From an uncultured Aquincola sp. (GTDB taxonomy: Bacteria; Pseudomonadota; Gammaproteobacteria; Burkholderiales; Burkholderiaceae): a stretch of DNA of 16,413 nucleotides. Each line of letters opens with the position of its first letter. The first letter of the stretch is position 1. The position numbers were made by a program, and so were the translations under genes. The notes beneath the pieces are model-generated. The model made no database searches and was not told the origin of the DNA. It saw only the letters and a program-made list of their open reading frames with translations. Location: NCBI GenBank assembly GCA_937883885.1, contig CAKZXL010000133.1, forward strand, positions 1 through 16,413. The letters are read 5' to 3'. Below, one piece after another: positions 8,271-15,480 of this stretch.

Positions 8271-9137
8271 ATGTCCACCCTCACGCGCATCCAGCGCTGC
8301 AAGCGCCTTCCCCGCAACACGGCGGGGCGCGATTTCGTGGTCGGCGATCTGCATGGTCATCGCCACCTGCTGGAGGCTGCGCTGCAGCGGCTCGACTTCG
8401 ATCCGTCTTGCGACCGGGTGCTGTCGGTGGGCGATCTGGTGGACCGCGGCCCCGATTCGCTCGGCACGCTGTCGCTGATCCGCGAGCCCTGGTTCCATGC
8501 CGTGCTGGGCAACCACGAGTTGATGTTGCTGCATTTCCTGCGCTGCTACGACAGCCGGCGCTTCGGCCGCAAGTCGTGGGCCACGCGGCAGGGTGCCTGG
8601 GTGGCCGAAGCGATGGCCCGGCATCCCAAGAGGCTGGAGCGGTTGCGCCTGTCGCTGATGGACCTGCCGCTGTCGCTGCAGGTGGAGGGCGAGCTGCCCT
8701 TTCGCGTGATGCATGCCGACGTGGACCCGCGGCATGCAGCGCATCAACCCGAATCCGACCGCGCCAGCGTGGCCGTGCACGAAGCTGAAGAGATGACCTG
8801 CTCGCGTGCCAACCTGGCCAGCCTGGACCGTGGCAGCAGCCGCCTGCTGGACTTCGACGGCCGCCCGGTGCGCCTGAGCCGGCGCCTGACCGCCCCGATG
8901 CCATTGACCTACGTGGGGCATTCACCGCTGGCCGAGATCACCGTGCACCAGTCGCATGTGTACATCGACCAGCGCGTGTGCGAAGCCGACCGCAAGGGCG
9001 GCCCGGCCAGCCTGCCCACCGTGGTGGAGCACCAGGCTTTTGCTGCGTGGTTGCGCGGCGTGTCGGTGGCCGCGTGCCCGCCACTGGCAGAGCCTGCCAT
9101 CCACGACCCGCTGAGCGCCGAGCTGATCGCGGCCTGA
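8271..9137 (+). CDS. PPP-family metallophosphatase (serine/threonine protein phosphatase-like)
   Basis: A 288-residue cytoplasmic phosphoesterase. It carries the three PPP signatures in order: GDLHGH (25-30), GDLVDRG (54-60) and GNHE (80-83), followed by an MHADVDP histidine (about 150) and YVGHSP (about 220), which supply the remaining metal ligands. Bacterial relatives such as PrpA/PrpB and lambda phosphatase dephosphorylate phospho-Ser/Thr, His or Tyr proteins; some relatives hydrolyse dinucleoside polyphosphates, so the substrate is open. I chose the ATG at 8271 because the family starts shortly before GDLHGH. An upstream in-frame start at 8211 would add 20 residues with no recognisable content; no strong ribosome site marks either. 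It diverges from the chemoreceptor gene and lies 44 bp before the CYTH-CHAD gene on the same strand, suggesting co-transcription. Confidence 0.9.
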   Translation: MSTLTRIQRCKRLPRNTAGRDFVVGDLHGHRHLLEAALQRLDFDPSCDRVLSVGDLVDRGPDSLGTLSLIREPWFHAVLGNHELMLLHFLRCYDSRRFGRKSWATRQGAWVAEAMARHPKRLERLRLSLMDLPLSLQVEGELPFRVMHADVDPRHAAHQPESDRASVAVHEAEEMTCSRANLASLDRGSSRLLDFDGRPVRLSRRLTAPMPLTYVGHSPLAEITVHQSHVYIDQRVCEADRKGGPASLPTVVEHQAFAAWLRGVSVAACPPLAEPAIHDPLSAELIAA

Positions 9138-9144
9138 AGCGGCC

Positions 9145-9161
9145 GCCCGGCGCCACCGGGC
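9145..9161 (+). other. Short GC hairpin between phosphatase and CYTH-CHAD genes
   Basis: GCCCGG and CCGGGC form a perfect 6-bp stem around a 5-nt loop, in the 44-bp spacer. No T-run follows, so it is not a standard intrinsic terminator; it could only modestly affect read-through or mRNA stability. Confidence 0.3.
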
Positions 9162-9181
9162 CAGGGTAGAGTGCTGGGCTG

Positions 9182-10816
9182 ATGTCCCAGCCTGCACTCC
9201 AACTCACTTTCCTGGTGCCTGCCGCCGCCCATGCCGGCGTGCTGGCCGAACTGACCAAGGGCCAGTCGGCGCCTGAACGCATCAGCCTGGCGGCGATGTA
9301 CCTGGACACCGCCGACCGTCACCTGGCGCGCGAAGGCCTGACCTGGCGCCTGCGGCGTGAAGGCCGGCGCTGGATACAAACGCTGCAGCGGGCCGACGGC
9401 AGCCTGCTGGCGCAGCAAGCGCATGAAGCCATCCGGCCCGACGCCACCCCCGATGCGTCGCTGCATGCCGGCACCCAGGCAGGCGACCAGCTGCTGGCGC
9501 TGCTGCAGCAAGCCGCTGAGGACGGCCAGGCACCCAGCGCCCGCTACCGCAGTGAGCTGGCACGCACCAGCCGGCGCGTGCGCAGCGGCGGTGCGGTGGT
9601 GAACCTGAGCTACGACGACGGCCGCCTGGTGGCCGGCGCGCACAGCAGCCGGGTGCGGACACTGGCCTTCACACTGGGCGGGGGCGACCCCAAGGCCATG
9701 ACGGCGCTGGCCCAGCGCTGGCAGAAGCGGTTTGGCCTGCTGCTCGACCCCCGCCGCATGGGTGAGCGTGGCGACTGGCTGGCCGCTGGCCTGGCCGGCG
9801 TGCCGGTACGCAAGGCGACGCGGCCGGCGTACCCGGCCAGCGCGGATGCCAGGCAGGCACTGGGTGCGGTGGTGGACGAATGCCTGACGCAGCTGCTGCT
9901 CAACGCTTTCGGCCTGGTGGAGGGCGATCCCGCGCAGCGCGTGGACCATGTGCACCAGTTGCGCGTGGGCATCCGCCGGCTGCGCAGTGCGCTGCGCTGC
10001 TTCGAAGGCTGGGCGCCGATGCCGCCGGACGACCTGCAGACCGAACTGCGGGCGTTGTTCAGCACCCTGGGCCAGGCGCGCGACAGCGACGTGCTGGACA
10101 GTGGCGTGGCCCGCTCGCTGGCCAGGGCCGGCGCGCCGACGCTGCATTTTGATCCGCCGGGCGACTCGGCCGAACCCGCGGCCCTGGTGAGCGCCGTCGC
10201 CACGCAACGCCAGCTGCTGCAGTGGCTGGCCTGGCGGGCCAGCCTGGACACGACGCTGCCCGGGGCGGTGCATGGCGATGAGGCGGTCCGCATGCCATCG
10301 CAGCAGGCCGCTGCAGAAGGCGATGCGATGCCGGCCGTTGACATGCCGGGCCCGGCCGTGTCCGCCCCCGCCGAACCCAGCAGCCCTGCGGCCGACGACA
10401 AGGCCGACGGAGGGCCAGCCGAGCCCCTGGACGCACTGGCGGCCCGCCGCCTGGCCCGCTGGCACAAGCGCATCGCGGCCGATGCGCGCCAGTTCGCTTC
10501 GCTGCCTGAACCGGTGGTGCACGACCTGCGCAAGCGCATCAAACGCCAGCGTTACGCGGTGGAATTCCTGGCGCCGGTGCTGCGCCGCAAGCCGCTGCAG
10601 CAGTACCTGCAGGTGCTGGCCGAGGCGCAGGAAGGCATGGGGCAGCTCAACGATTTGTACGTGGCCCGCGACCGCTACACCGAAGCACTGCAGACCCAGC
10701 CCGAAGCCTGGTTTGCGCTGGGCTGGCTGTCGGCCAAGATCGAAGAAGTGCGCACGGCCACTGCGCCGGCCTTGCGTCGGCTGGCCAAGTGCAAGCCGCC
10801 AAGCGGGCGCCGGTGA
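9182..10816 (+). CDS. CYTH-CHAD domain protein with degenerate CYTH catalytic residues
   Basis: A 544-residue cytoplasmic protein. Residues about 5-205 align with the CYTH triphosphate tunnel domain (YLDTADRHLAREGLTWRLRRE at 40-60, then WIQTLQ, and GGGDPKAMTALAQ at 167-178). Residues about 223-535 are a CHAD domain with its two conserved basic helices, VHQLRVGIRRLRSALRCF (257-274) and VHDLRKRIKRQRYAVEFL (446-463). CHAD domains bind inorganic polyphosphate through such histidines and arginines. The two CHAD halves are separated by a low-complexity Ala/Pro-rich insert (about 360-415). The CYTH half lacks the ExExK signature (ALQLT at 5-9) and the acidic strand seen as ELELE in YgiF (here TLAFT), so inorganic triphosphatase activity is unlikely. 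It probably shares a transcript with the phosphatase gene just upstream. Confidence 0.9.
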   Translation: MSQPALQLTFLVPAAAHAGVLAELTKGQSAPERISLAAMYLDTADRHLAREGLTWRLRREGRRWIQTLQRADGSLLAQQAHEAIRPDATPDASLHAGTQAGDQLLALLQQAAEDGQAPSARYRSELARTSRRVRSGGAVVNLSYDDGRLVAGAHSSRVRTLAFTLGGGDPKAMTALAQRWQKRFGLLLDPRRMGERGDWLAAGLAGVPVRKATRPAYPASADARQALGAVVDECLTQLLLNAFGLVEGDPAQRVDHVHQLRVGIRRLRSALRCFEGWAPMPPDDLQTELRALFSTLGQARDSDVLDSGVARSLARAGAPTLHFDPPGDSAEPAALVSAVATQRQLLQWLAWRASLDTTLPGAVHGDEAVRMPSQQAAAEGDAMPAVDMPGPAVSAPAEPSSPAADDKADGGPAEPLDALAARRLARWHKRIAADARQFASLPEPVVHDLRKRIKRQRYAVEFLAPVLRRKPLQQYLQVLAEAQEGMGQLNDLYVARDRYTEALQTQPEAWFALGWLSAKIEEVRTATAPALRRLAKCKPPSGRR

Positions 10817-10846
10817 GCGCCCTGGCCCCTGAGGCCGCCCCGGACT

Positions 10847-11095
10847 TCACACCGGGCGCACGCGCGCACCAGAACCCAAGTCTCCCGCCGCGTCCGCTGG
10901 CGCGGGTACTGCGGCTGAGGGTGACGCCGTTTCGACGGCGCTGCGATCGGCCTGCCAGCCACTGAGGGCCTGCTCCGCGCCGGCCAAAGTGGGCGCCTGC
11001 CAGTCGCCGAGCTTGCTGCGCAGAAAGGCGGTGTCCATCAACGCACCCACCGACGACGGCAAGAAGCGAAATGCATGGCGAGGGGCGTACTGCAT
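10847..11095 (-). CDS. Small hypothetical protein of unknown function
   Basis: An 82-residue reading frame I do not recognise. The ATG at 11095 is preceded by GGGAGA about 6 nt upstream, a fair ribosome site, so I prefer it to a longer frame reaching 11209, whose upstream part translates to Cys/Arg-rich sequence. The N-terminal half (MQYAPRHAFRFLPSSVG, then MDTAFLRSKLGDWQAP) looks protein-like. The C-terminal half is Ala/Pro-rich and probably disordered. There is no signal peptide, membrane segment or metal motif. A 25-bp perfect palindrome sits 35 bp before the start, so the gene may have its own regulated promoter or be a distal member of the nucleotidase operon. It converges with the CYTH-CHAD gene, 30 bp apart. 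Confidence 0.5.
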   Translation of the reverse strand: MQYAPRHAFRFLPSSVGALMDTAFLRSKLGDWQAPTLAGAEQALSGWQADRSAVETASPSAAVPAPADAAGDLGSGARVRPV

Positions 11096-11130
11096 CTTGG
11101 TTCTCCCGGTTGGGCGTGGATGACCCACAA

Positions 11131-11155
11131 AACGATTTATACCGTATAAATCGTT
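11131..11155. promoter_or_regulatory. Perfect 25-bp AT-rich palindrome, candidate operator
   Basis: The arms AACGATTTATAC and GTATAAATCGTT are exact reverse complements around a single C. The block is strikingly AT-rich for this genome. It lies 35 bp upstream of the small gene at 10847-11095 and overlaps the stop codon (TAA, 11156-11154) of the upstream exported-protein gene. No T-run follows on the minus strand, so a terminator is less likely than a protein-binding site. Confidence 0.6.
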
Positions 11156-12335
11156 ACTGCTGCGGCGCGACGGCCAGCACCTGCAACACGGCAGGCAGCG
11201 CCTGCTCATACAACTCGTCGGGCGTGCGGCGCGGCCCCGCCGGGGCCATGGGCCAGGCTGCTTCGGCCTGATCGCCCAGCAGCTTGCGCAAGGCGGGCAA
11301 GGGCAGCAGATGGCCGGGCGCGGCTTGAGTGGAAGGCGTGCTCAACCCCAGCAACCGGCCTTGCAGGTCGAGCACCGCAGCGCCGGGCAACTCCGGCGGC
11401 AGCGCGATGCCCAGCACCTGGCCCGCGTCACCGGCGGGTCGGCCCAGAAAGCCCAGGTGCAGCGCGGGCCAGGCGGGCTGCGGATCGTCGGCTGGCAGGT
11501 AGCCCAGCACCACCGCAGGGCTGCCGGCAAACGCGGGCACCGGTGCCTGCGCCAGCGCCACGCCGCCGGGCAGCGGCGAGGCCAGCTGCGCCAGCATGGC
11601 CGGGTCACCGGGTTGACCCGGCGCCAGGCGGATGGCGCGGGTGCGCCCCAGGCCGTCGCGCACCCACAGCGGGGCGGCGCCGGCCGCAGCAGCAGGGGTC
11701 AGCACCAGCAGCGCCTGCGCACCGCCGGCCAGCAGCACACCGCCGCCCACCGGCCGCGCCTGCGGTGGCACCTGCGCCCCGGTGGCCCACGGGCCGGGCC
11801 GGCCGGGCGGCGTCAGAGGCGGCCCACCTGCGGGCTGCAAACTGGCCAATGCCTGCCGGGTGTGCAGCAGCACCGCATCGTCAGGCAGCCGCTGCAGGCC
11901 CAGCGTCAGCTGGGCATCGGCAAAAGCCGCCTGACCACCCAGCGCCGCCAGCCAGGCGTACAGCGCGCGGGCCTGGGGCACGTCGGCATGGGCGCCGGCG
12001 GCGTGGGCGGCAAAGGCCAGCGCCTGGCGGTAAGCGCCGCGCTGCATCATCTGCTGCACCATCAGCAGCTCGGTATCGGCCGAATGTTGAATGGCCGCGG
12101 CGCGGTCCAGCGGGGGCTGGGCCGCAGCCGGGTCGTCCGCCTGCAGTGCCTGGCGCGCCTGGGCCAGCCACTGCTGGCGATCACGTTCCTGATCGGCCGT
12201 CAGCGGCCCGCGCGGCCCCAGCACCGGCTGCGCAAAAGGCAGTGGCGGCGCGGGCGCAGGGGCCGGCTGGGCGGCCGCCAGCGAAGCCGCCGCCCACAGC
12301 AGCAGCGCCCCGCTGGCACGCAGCGTGGCCCGCAT
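11154..12335 (-). CDS. Exported helical-repeat/trypsin-like protein, probably catalytically inactive
   Basis: A 393-residue protein with a Sec signal peptide (ALLLWAAASLAAAQ, cleavage near residue 22) and then a Pro/Ala-rich stretch. Residues about 45-170 look like TPR-type helical repeats (WLAQARQALQADDPAAA, RGAYRQALAFAAHAAG). Residues about 195-355 resemble a trypsin/DegP-like barrel: ALLVLTP where NHHV would follow, VRDGLGRTRAIRL, GSPAVVLGYLP, and LPGAAVLDLQGRLLGLS where GNSGGPVLDxxGRxxG is usual. The catalytic His and Ser appear to be missing, so I infer a pseudo-protease with a binding or scaffolding role; this assignment is mine and moderate. I chose the ATG at 12335: it begins the signal peptide and falls 4 nt after the nucleotidase stop codon, indicating coupled translation. 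A longer upstream frame inside the nucleotidase gene is Arg-rich and not believable. Confidence 0.72.
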   Translation of the reverse strand: MRATLRASGALLLWAAASLAAAQPAPAPAPPLPFAQPVLGPRGPLTADQERDRQQWLAQARQALQADDPAAAQPPLDRAAAIQHSADTELLMVQQMMQRGAYRQALAFAAHAAGAHADVPQARALYAWLAALGGQAAFADAQLTLGLQRLPDDAVLLHTRQALASLQPAGGPPLTPPGRPGPWATGAQVPPQARPVGGGVLLAGGAQALLVLTPAAAAGAAPLWVRDGLGRTRAIRLAPGQPGDPAMLAQLASPLPGGVALAQAPVPAFAGSPAVVLGYLPADDPQPAWPALHLGFLGRPAGDAGQVLGIALPPELPGAAVLDLQGRLLGLSTPSTQAAPGHLLPLPALRKLLGDQAEAAWPMAPAGPRRTPDELYEQALPAVLQVLAVAPQQ

Positions 12336-12339
12336 GCGC

Positions 12340-14241
12340 TCAGGGCACGCGCTGGATGCGCGGCTTGCGCAGCACGGCCGCAGCGGGGTCGTAGGCGGCG
12401 GCAGGCGCCTGGTAGCCCGCCAGGTAGGCCACCAGCGCATCGATGTCCTGCGCACCGCCTTGCGTCGAGGCACCGCCCGTCAGCACCGTGAAGCCATCGC
12501 CACCGGTGGCCATGAAGTTGTTGACCGTCACGCGGTAAGTCCGGTTGGGGTTCTGCACCACGCCACCCACGACGATCTGCTCCGTGGGGCCGGTGGCCAC
12601 CGGCGGCACCGCCTGTACGTCGGTGGGCGTGAAGCTCACGTCCGTCACCTTGGCGCAGGCGGGTGCGCTGGCGCTCCAGCGGTACTGAAGGCCATTGGAC
12701 ACCTGCAGGATGCGTGTGGTCGTCTGGTTCTTGCAGCCGGCGAACTGCTGCTCCAGCAGGTCCTTCAGCTGCTGGGCGGTCAGCGTCATCGTCACCAGGC
12801 TGTTGCCGAAGGGCTGCACGGTAAAGGCATCGCCATAGGTCAGGTCGTAGGGGTAGGTGCCCGCGGTGTTGACGAAGCCCGGGTTGCGCACGCCGCCCGG
12901 GTTCATGAAGGCCATCACGGCGCCGCCCAGCGCGGCGGGCTGGGTGGCCTGCAGCTGCGCATCGGCGATCAGGTCGCCGGCCGGCATCTCACCGGCGGCG
13001 TCGGCCGCATTGGCCAGCGGCGCGGTGATGCGACCCACCACCTGGTTGGCCAGCGGCGACACCGCGTTCTTGTAGGCCTGCACCACGTTCTTCACCTCCG
13101 GGTTGGCGGTGATGGCGGCGGTGACTTCACCGTCGGTGCGGTCGATCAGCCGATTGCGCGGGCTCACGTCCAGCACGTCGCGGGTCACCGGGTCGATGGT
13201 CATGTCGACTTCGGTCAGCACGCGGCCGAAGGCGCTGGCGCTGGTCACCGGCACCTTGCGGCCCAGCTTGTTCGGCAAGCCGGTGCTGCGGGCCACGCTG
13301 CCGTTGTCCAGCGTGTTGCGCGAGCAGTTGTAGGCCGCATGGGTGTGACCGCTGATCACCAGATCGACCGCGTTGTCCAGCTGCTTGACGATCTCGGCGA
13401 TGTCGCTGCCCGCCAGGTCGCCCACGCAACCGTTGATGTCGCTGTTGCCCGTGCCCTGGAAGCCGCCCTGGTGCACCAGCACCACGATGGCTTCGATGCC
13501 CTGGGCGCGCAGGCGCGGCACCAGTTCATTGACGGTCTGGGCCTCGTCGCGGAAGGTCAGGCCCGCCACGCCGGTGGGCGTGACGATGCCGGGCGTGCCC
13601 TTGAGCGTCATGCCAATGAAGGCCACCTTCACCTTGCCGAAGGTCTTGATGCCGTAGGCCGGCAGCAGCGTCTTGCCGGTGGCCGTTTCCACCACGTTGG
13701 CCGACAGCCAGCGGAACTTGGCACCGTCGAAGCTGCCGGGCACGGCCGAGCCGTAGCCGCGGCAGCTGTTGGCATCGGGCGCGCCGTTGGTGAGCTTGCA
13801 GCCGCCGTTCTGCAGCCGGCGCAGCTCGTCCTTGCCCTTGTCGAATTCGTGGTTGCCCACGGCCGAGAACTCGACGCCGATCTTGTTCAGCGTCTCAACC
13901 GCCGGCTCGTCGAAGAAGAGCGACGAGATCAAGGGCGTGGCGCCGATGAAGTCGCCCGCGCCCACCACCACGGTGTTGGGATTGGCCGCACGCATGCGGG
14001 CCACGTACGCGGCCAGGTAATCCGCGCCACCCACGGGCGGGCGCTGGGCCGAAGGCACGGCCGAGTTGGCGCCGAAGGTGCCCGGCGATTCCAGGTTGCC
14101 GTGGTAGTCGTTGAAGCCGACGATCTTGATGGTGACGGGTGCCTGCGCAGGCACCGACGTCACGGCGCAGGCGGACAGGGCCAGGCCAGCCAGGCCGGCA
14201 GCGGCCACCGCGCGGGCCAACACAGTCAGGCGGCTCATCAT
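12340..14241 (-). CDS. Bifunctional metallophosphatase/5'-nucleotidase lipoprotein (UshA-like)
   Basis: A 633-residue exported nucleotidase. The N-terminus is a lipoprotein signal (LAGLALSAC, Cys 25) with Ala after the Cys, favouring the outer membrane. The metallophosphatase half has FNDYHGN (43-49), GAGDFIG (95-101), GNHEFD (129-134), VLVHQGG (His 257) and SGHTHAAY (297-304), giving the two-metal site. The 5'-nucleotidase C-terminal domain has MNPGGVRN (446-453), DAFTVQPFGN (471-480) and the substrate loop MATGGDGF (577-584). Length and order fit the UshA/YfkN family, which releases nucleosides and phosphate from external nucleotides. The ATG at 14241 is preceded by AAGGGGG and overlaps the stop of the PEP-CTERM gene (ATGA), so the two are translationally coupled; the next gene starts 4 nt after its stop. 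A second ATG follows immediately at 14238. Confidence 0.95.
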   Translation of the reverse strand: MMSRLTVLARAVAAAGLAGLALSACAVTSVPAQAPVTIKIVGFNDYHGNLESPGTFGANSAVPSAQRPPVGGADYLAAYVARMRAANPNTVVVGAGDFIGATPLISSLFFDEPAVETLNKIGVEFSAVGNHEFDKGKDELRRLQNGGCKLTNGAPDANSCRGYGSAVPGSFDGAKFRWLSANVVETATGKTLLPAYGIKTFGKVKVAFIGMTLKGTPGIVTPTGVAGLTFRDEAQTVNELVPRLRAQGIEAIVVLVHQGGFQGTGNSDINGCVGDLAGSDIAEIVKQLDNAVDLVISGHTHAAYNCSRNTLDNGSVARSTGLPNKLGRKVPVTSASAFGRVLTEVDMTIDPVTRDVLDVSPRNRLIDRTDGEVTAAITANPEVKNVVQAYKNAVSPLANQVVGRITAPLANAADAAGEMPAGDLIADAQLQATQPAALGGAVMAFMNPGGVRNPGFVNTAGTYPYDLTYGDAFTVQPFGNSLVTMTLTAQQLKDLLEQQFAGCKNQTTTRILQVSNGLQYRWSASAPACAKVTDVSFTPTDVQAVPPVATGPTEQIVVGGVVQNPNRTYRVTVNNFMATGGDGFTVLTGGASTQGGAQDIDALVAYLAGYQAPAAAYDPAAAVLRKPRIQRVP

Positions 14242-14828
14242 GCACCCCCTTCGCAGCGGCGGCGCAGGGCCAGGCCCAGCAGCGGCAGGCCGGCCAGCAG
14301 CAGCGCCAGGCTGCCGGGCTCGGGCACTGCGCTCACCTGCAGCTGCAGCCCACCCACGGTGGCTTCCAGGGCCACGCCGTCCAGCACGGCCGACTGCAGC
14401 AGTCGGCCACCCAGCGTGTACGAGCCTGCCTGCAGCGTGAACACGCCGCGGCTGTAGCCGCCATCGGCCAGCGCCGCGTCAAAGTCCACGCCGAGGCTGT
14501 CGCCCGCGGCGGCCGGCACCGCGCTGGTGGAACCCAGCGCCTGCCCGCCCAGCGAGATTGCGAAGGTGTCACCGGCGAAGCCGCCGTCCACCACGGTCAG
14601 GCGTCCGACGAAGCCGACTGGCACGCTGAACTCGAAGGTCTGGGCGAGGCCGGTGTCGGTGTCGATCCAGCCCAGGCCGCCGTCGCGGGCGGTCAAGGCA
14701 TCGACATAAAACTCGGCCCACTGGCCGTCGGCGGCCAGGGAAGCGGCCTGGGCCGACAGATGAGCCAGCGGCAGGCAGGCCGCGAGCGCCCAAGCGCAAG
14801 CAGCCCGGCGGGGATGAAGTAGGGTCAA
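14238..14828 (-). CDS. PEP-CTERM sorting-domain surface protein
   Basis: A secreted protein of about 196 residues. I prefer the TTG at 14828: a full AGGAGG Shine-Dalgarno (minus strand, 14840-14835) lies 6 nt upstream. An in-frame ATG at 14855 would place that site inside the gene. The N-terminus is a signal peptide (ACAWALAACLPLAHLSAQA). The middle is a beta-rich domain of the type common in PEP-CTERM proteins (FEFSVP, GRLTVVDGGFAGDTFAISLGG, GVFTLQAGSYTL). The C-terminus is a complete sorting signal: VPEPGS, a hydrophobic segment (LALLLAGLPLLGLAL), then RRR. By family knowledge, exosortase (EpsH-type) recognises and processes this tail, and such proteins are tied to exopolysaccharide or biofilm matrix. 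No exosortase gene is in the window. It is the first gene of the nucleotidase operon. Confidence 0.88.
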   Translation of the reverse strand: MTLLHPRRAACAWALAACLPLAHLSAQAASLAADGQWAEFYVDALTARDGGLGWIDTDTGLAQTFEFSVPVGFVGRLTVVDGGFAGDTFAISLGGQALGSTSAVPAAAGDSLGVDFDAALADGGYSRGVFTLQAGSYTLGGRLLQSAVLDGVALEATVGGLQLQVSAVPEPGSLALLLAGLPLLGLALRRRCEGGA

Positions 14829-14834
14829 GGTCTT

Positions 14835-14840
14835 CCTCCT
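14835..14840 (-). promoter_or_regulatory. Consensus ribosome binding site deciding a TTG start
   Basis: The minus strand reads AGGAGG here, 6 nt before TTG at 14828-14826. It is one of the best ribosome sites in the window and supports the TTG start over the ATG at 14855. Confidence 0.65.
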
Positions 14841-14893
14841 GGTGCGAGCGTGCATGCGCTCTTGCCCGGACGATGACGCTGACGCTTGACAGC

Positions 14894-14906
14894 CGCGTGA
14901 CACGCG
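14894..14906. promoter_or_regulatory. 13-bp palindrome between divergent genes
   Basis: CGCGTGACACGCG has perfect 6-bp arms around one A. It lies in the 138-bp spacer between the PEP-CTERM operon (-) and the DUF296 gene (+), 2 nt after a plus-strand TTGACA (14886-14891) that resembles a -35 box. No matching -10 is seen, so promoter assignment is open. Confidence 0.35.
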
Positions 14907-14966
14907 CATGGCCCGCCAGAACTTGCGGCACCATGCGGAGCCAGCCACTTGCCACCAGGCGCCCGC

Positions 14967-15425
14967 ATGTTGAAACCGCCCGGACCCGATGCCGACACGC
15001 CGCCCGCCCTGCCCTGGCAGGCGGCCCTGCGGCCCCTGCGCCTGCAGCCAGGGCACGACCTGCGCCAGTCACTCGAGGTCTGGGCGGCCGCAGAGATGCC
15101 AGGGGGCGGCTTTGTCGTCTGTGCCATCGGCAGCCTGGTCAACGCCAGGCTGCGCCTGGCCGACCAGCGCGACGAGACCCTGGTGCAGGGCCCGCTGGAA
15201 CTGCTGACCCTGGCCGGCAGCCTGTCGCCCGATGGCGCGCACCTGCATGCGGCGGTGGCCGATGCACAAGGCCGGGTGGTCGGCGGACATCTGGGCCACG
15301 GCTGCGTGATCCGGACGACGGCCGAAGTGCTGGTGTGCGGCGTGCCGGGCTGGCAACTCGGTCGGGCGCCGGATGCGGGCACCGGGTTCAAGGAACTGGT
15401 GGTGCGGCCGATGGCCGACCGCTGA
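14967..15425 (+). CDS. PPC/DUF296 domain protein
   Basis: A 152-residue cytoplasmic protein made almost entirely of one PPC (DUF296, PD1-like) domain, residues about 28-135. Features of the family are RLQPGHDLRQSLE, FVVCAIGSLVNARLRLA, LELLTLAGSLS, HLHAAVADAQGRVVGGHL and TTAEVLV. In plants this domain is joined to AT-hooks and oligomerises; stand-alone bacterial versions form trimers, and their role is unknown, so DNA binding should not be assumed. No AT-hook is present. I chose the ATG at 14967; a TTG at 14949 would add six residues, and only a weak AGG precedes the ATG. It diverges from the PEP-CTERM operon and is followed after 19 nt by the hairpin that terminates the opposite-strand tRNA remnant. 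Confidence 0.87.
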   Translation: MLKPPGPDADTPPALPWQAALRPLRLQPGHDLRQSLEVWAAAEMPGGGFVVCAIGSLVNARLRLADQRDETLVQGPLELLTLAGSLSPDGAHLHAAVADAQGRVVGGHLGHGCVIRTTAEVLVCGVPGWQLGRAPDAGTGFKELVVRPMADR

Positions 15426-15444
15426 TTCCGCCGCGGAAAAGAAA

Positions 15445-15476
15445 AACGCCTTAGACGGTTGCCCGTCTAAGGCGTT
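15445..15476 (-). terminator. Rho-independent terminator of the tRNA-Arg locus
   Basis: A perfect 14-bp stem (AACGCCTTAGACGG and its reverse complement) closes a 4-nt loop. On the minus strand it is followed by TTTCTTTT, so it terminates transcripts coming from the tRNA-Arg side. On the plus strand no T-run follows, but the hairpin lies 19 nt after the DUF296 stop and may also slow that transcript. Confidence 0.88.
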
Positions 15477-15480
15477 GATT

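Noticed and set aside
8909..10522. A 537-codon minus-strand open frame across the phosphatase end and the CYTH-CHAD gene.
   Set aside because: Low-complexity His/Gln/Arg-rich product antisense to two well-supported genes.
10838..10860. Possible terminator hairpin between the convergent CYTH-CHAD and small genes.
   Set aside because: The arms around GCCCCGG and CCGGGC need a bulge, the loop is long and no T-run follows on either strand.
12325..14457. A very long open frame on the plus strand (over 700 codons).
   Set aside because: It is antisense to the 5'-nucleotidase gene, whose motifs are unmistakable. The translation is His/Arg/Gly-rich with no domain, as expected for the opposite strand of a high-GC gene.
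14886..14891. TTGACA as a clear sigma-70 -35 element for the DUF296 gene.
   Set aside because: No -10-like hexamer occurs 16-18 nt downstream, so the match alone is not enough to call a promoter.
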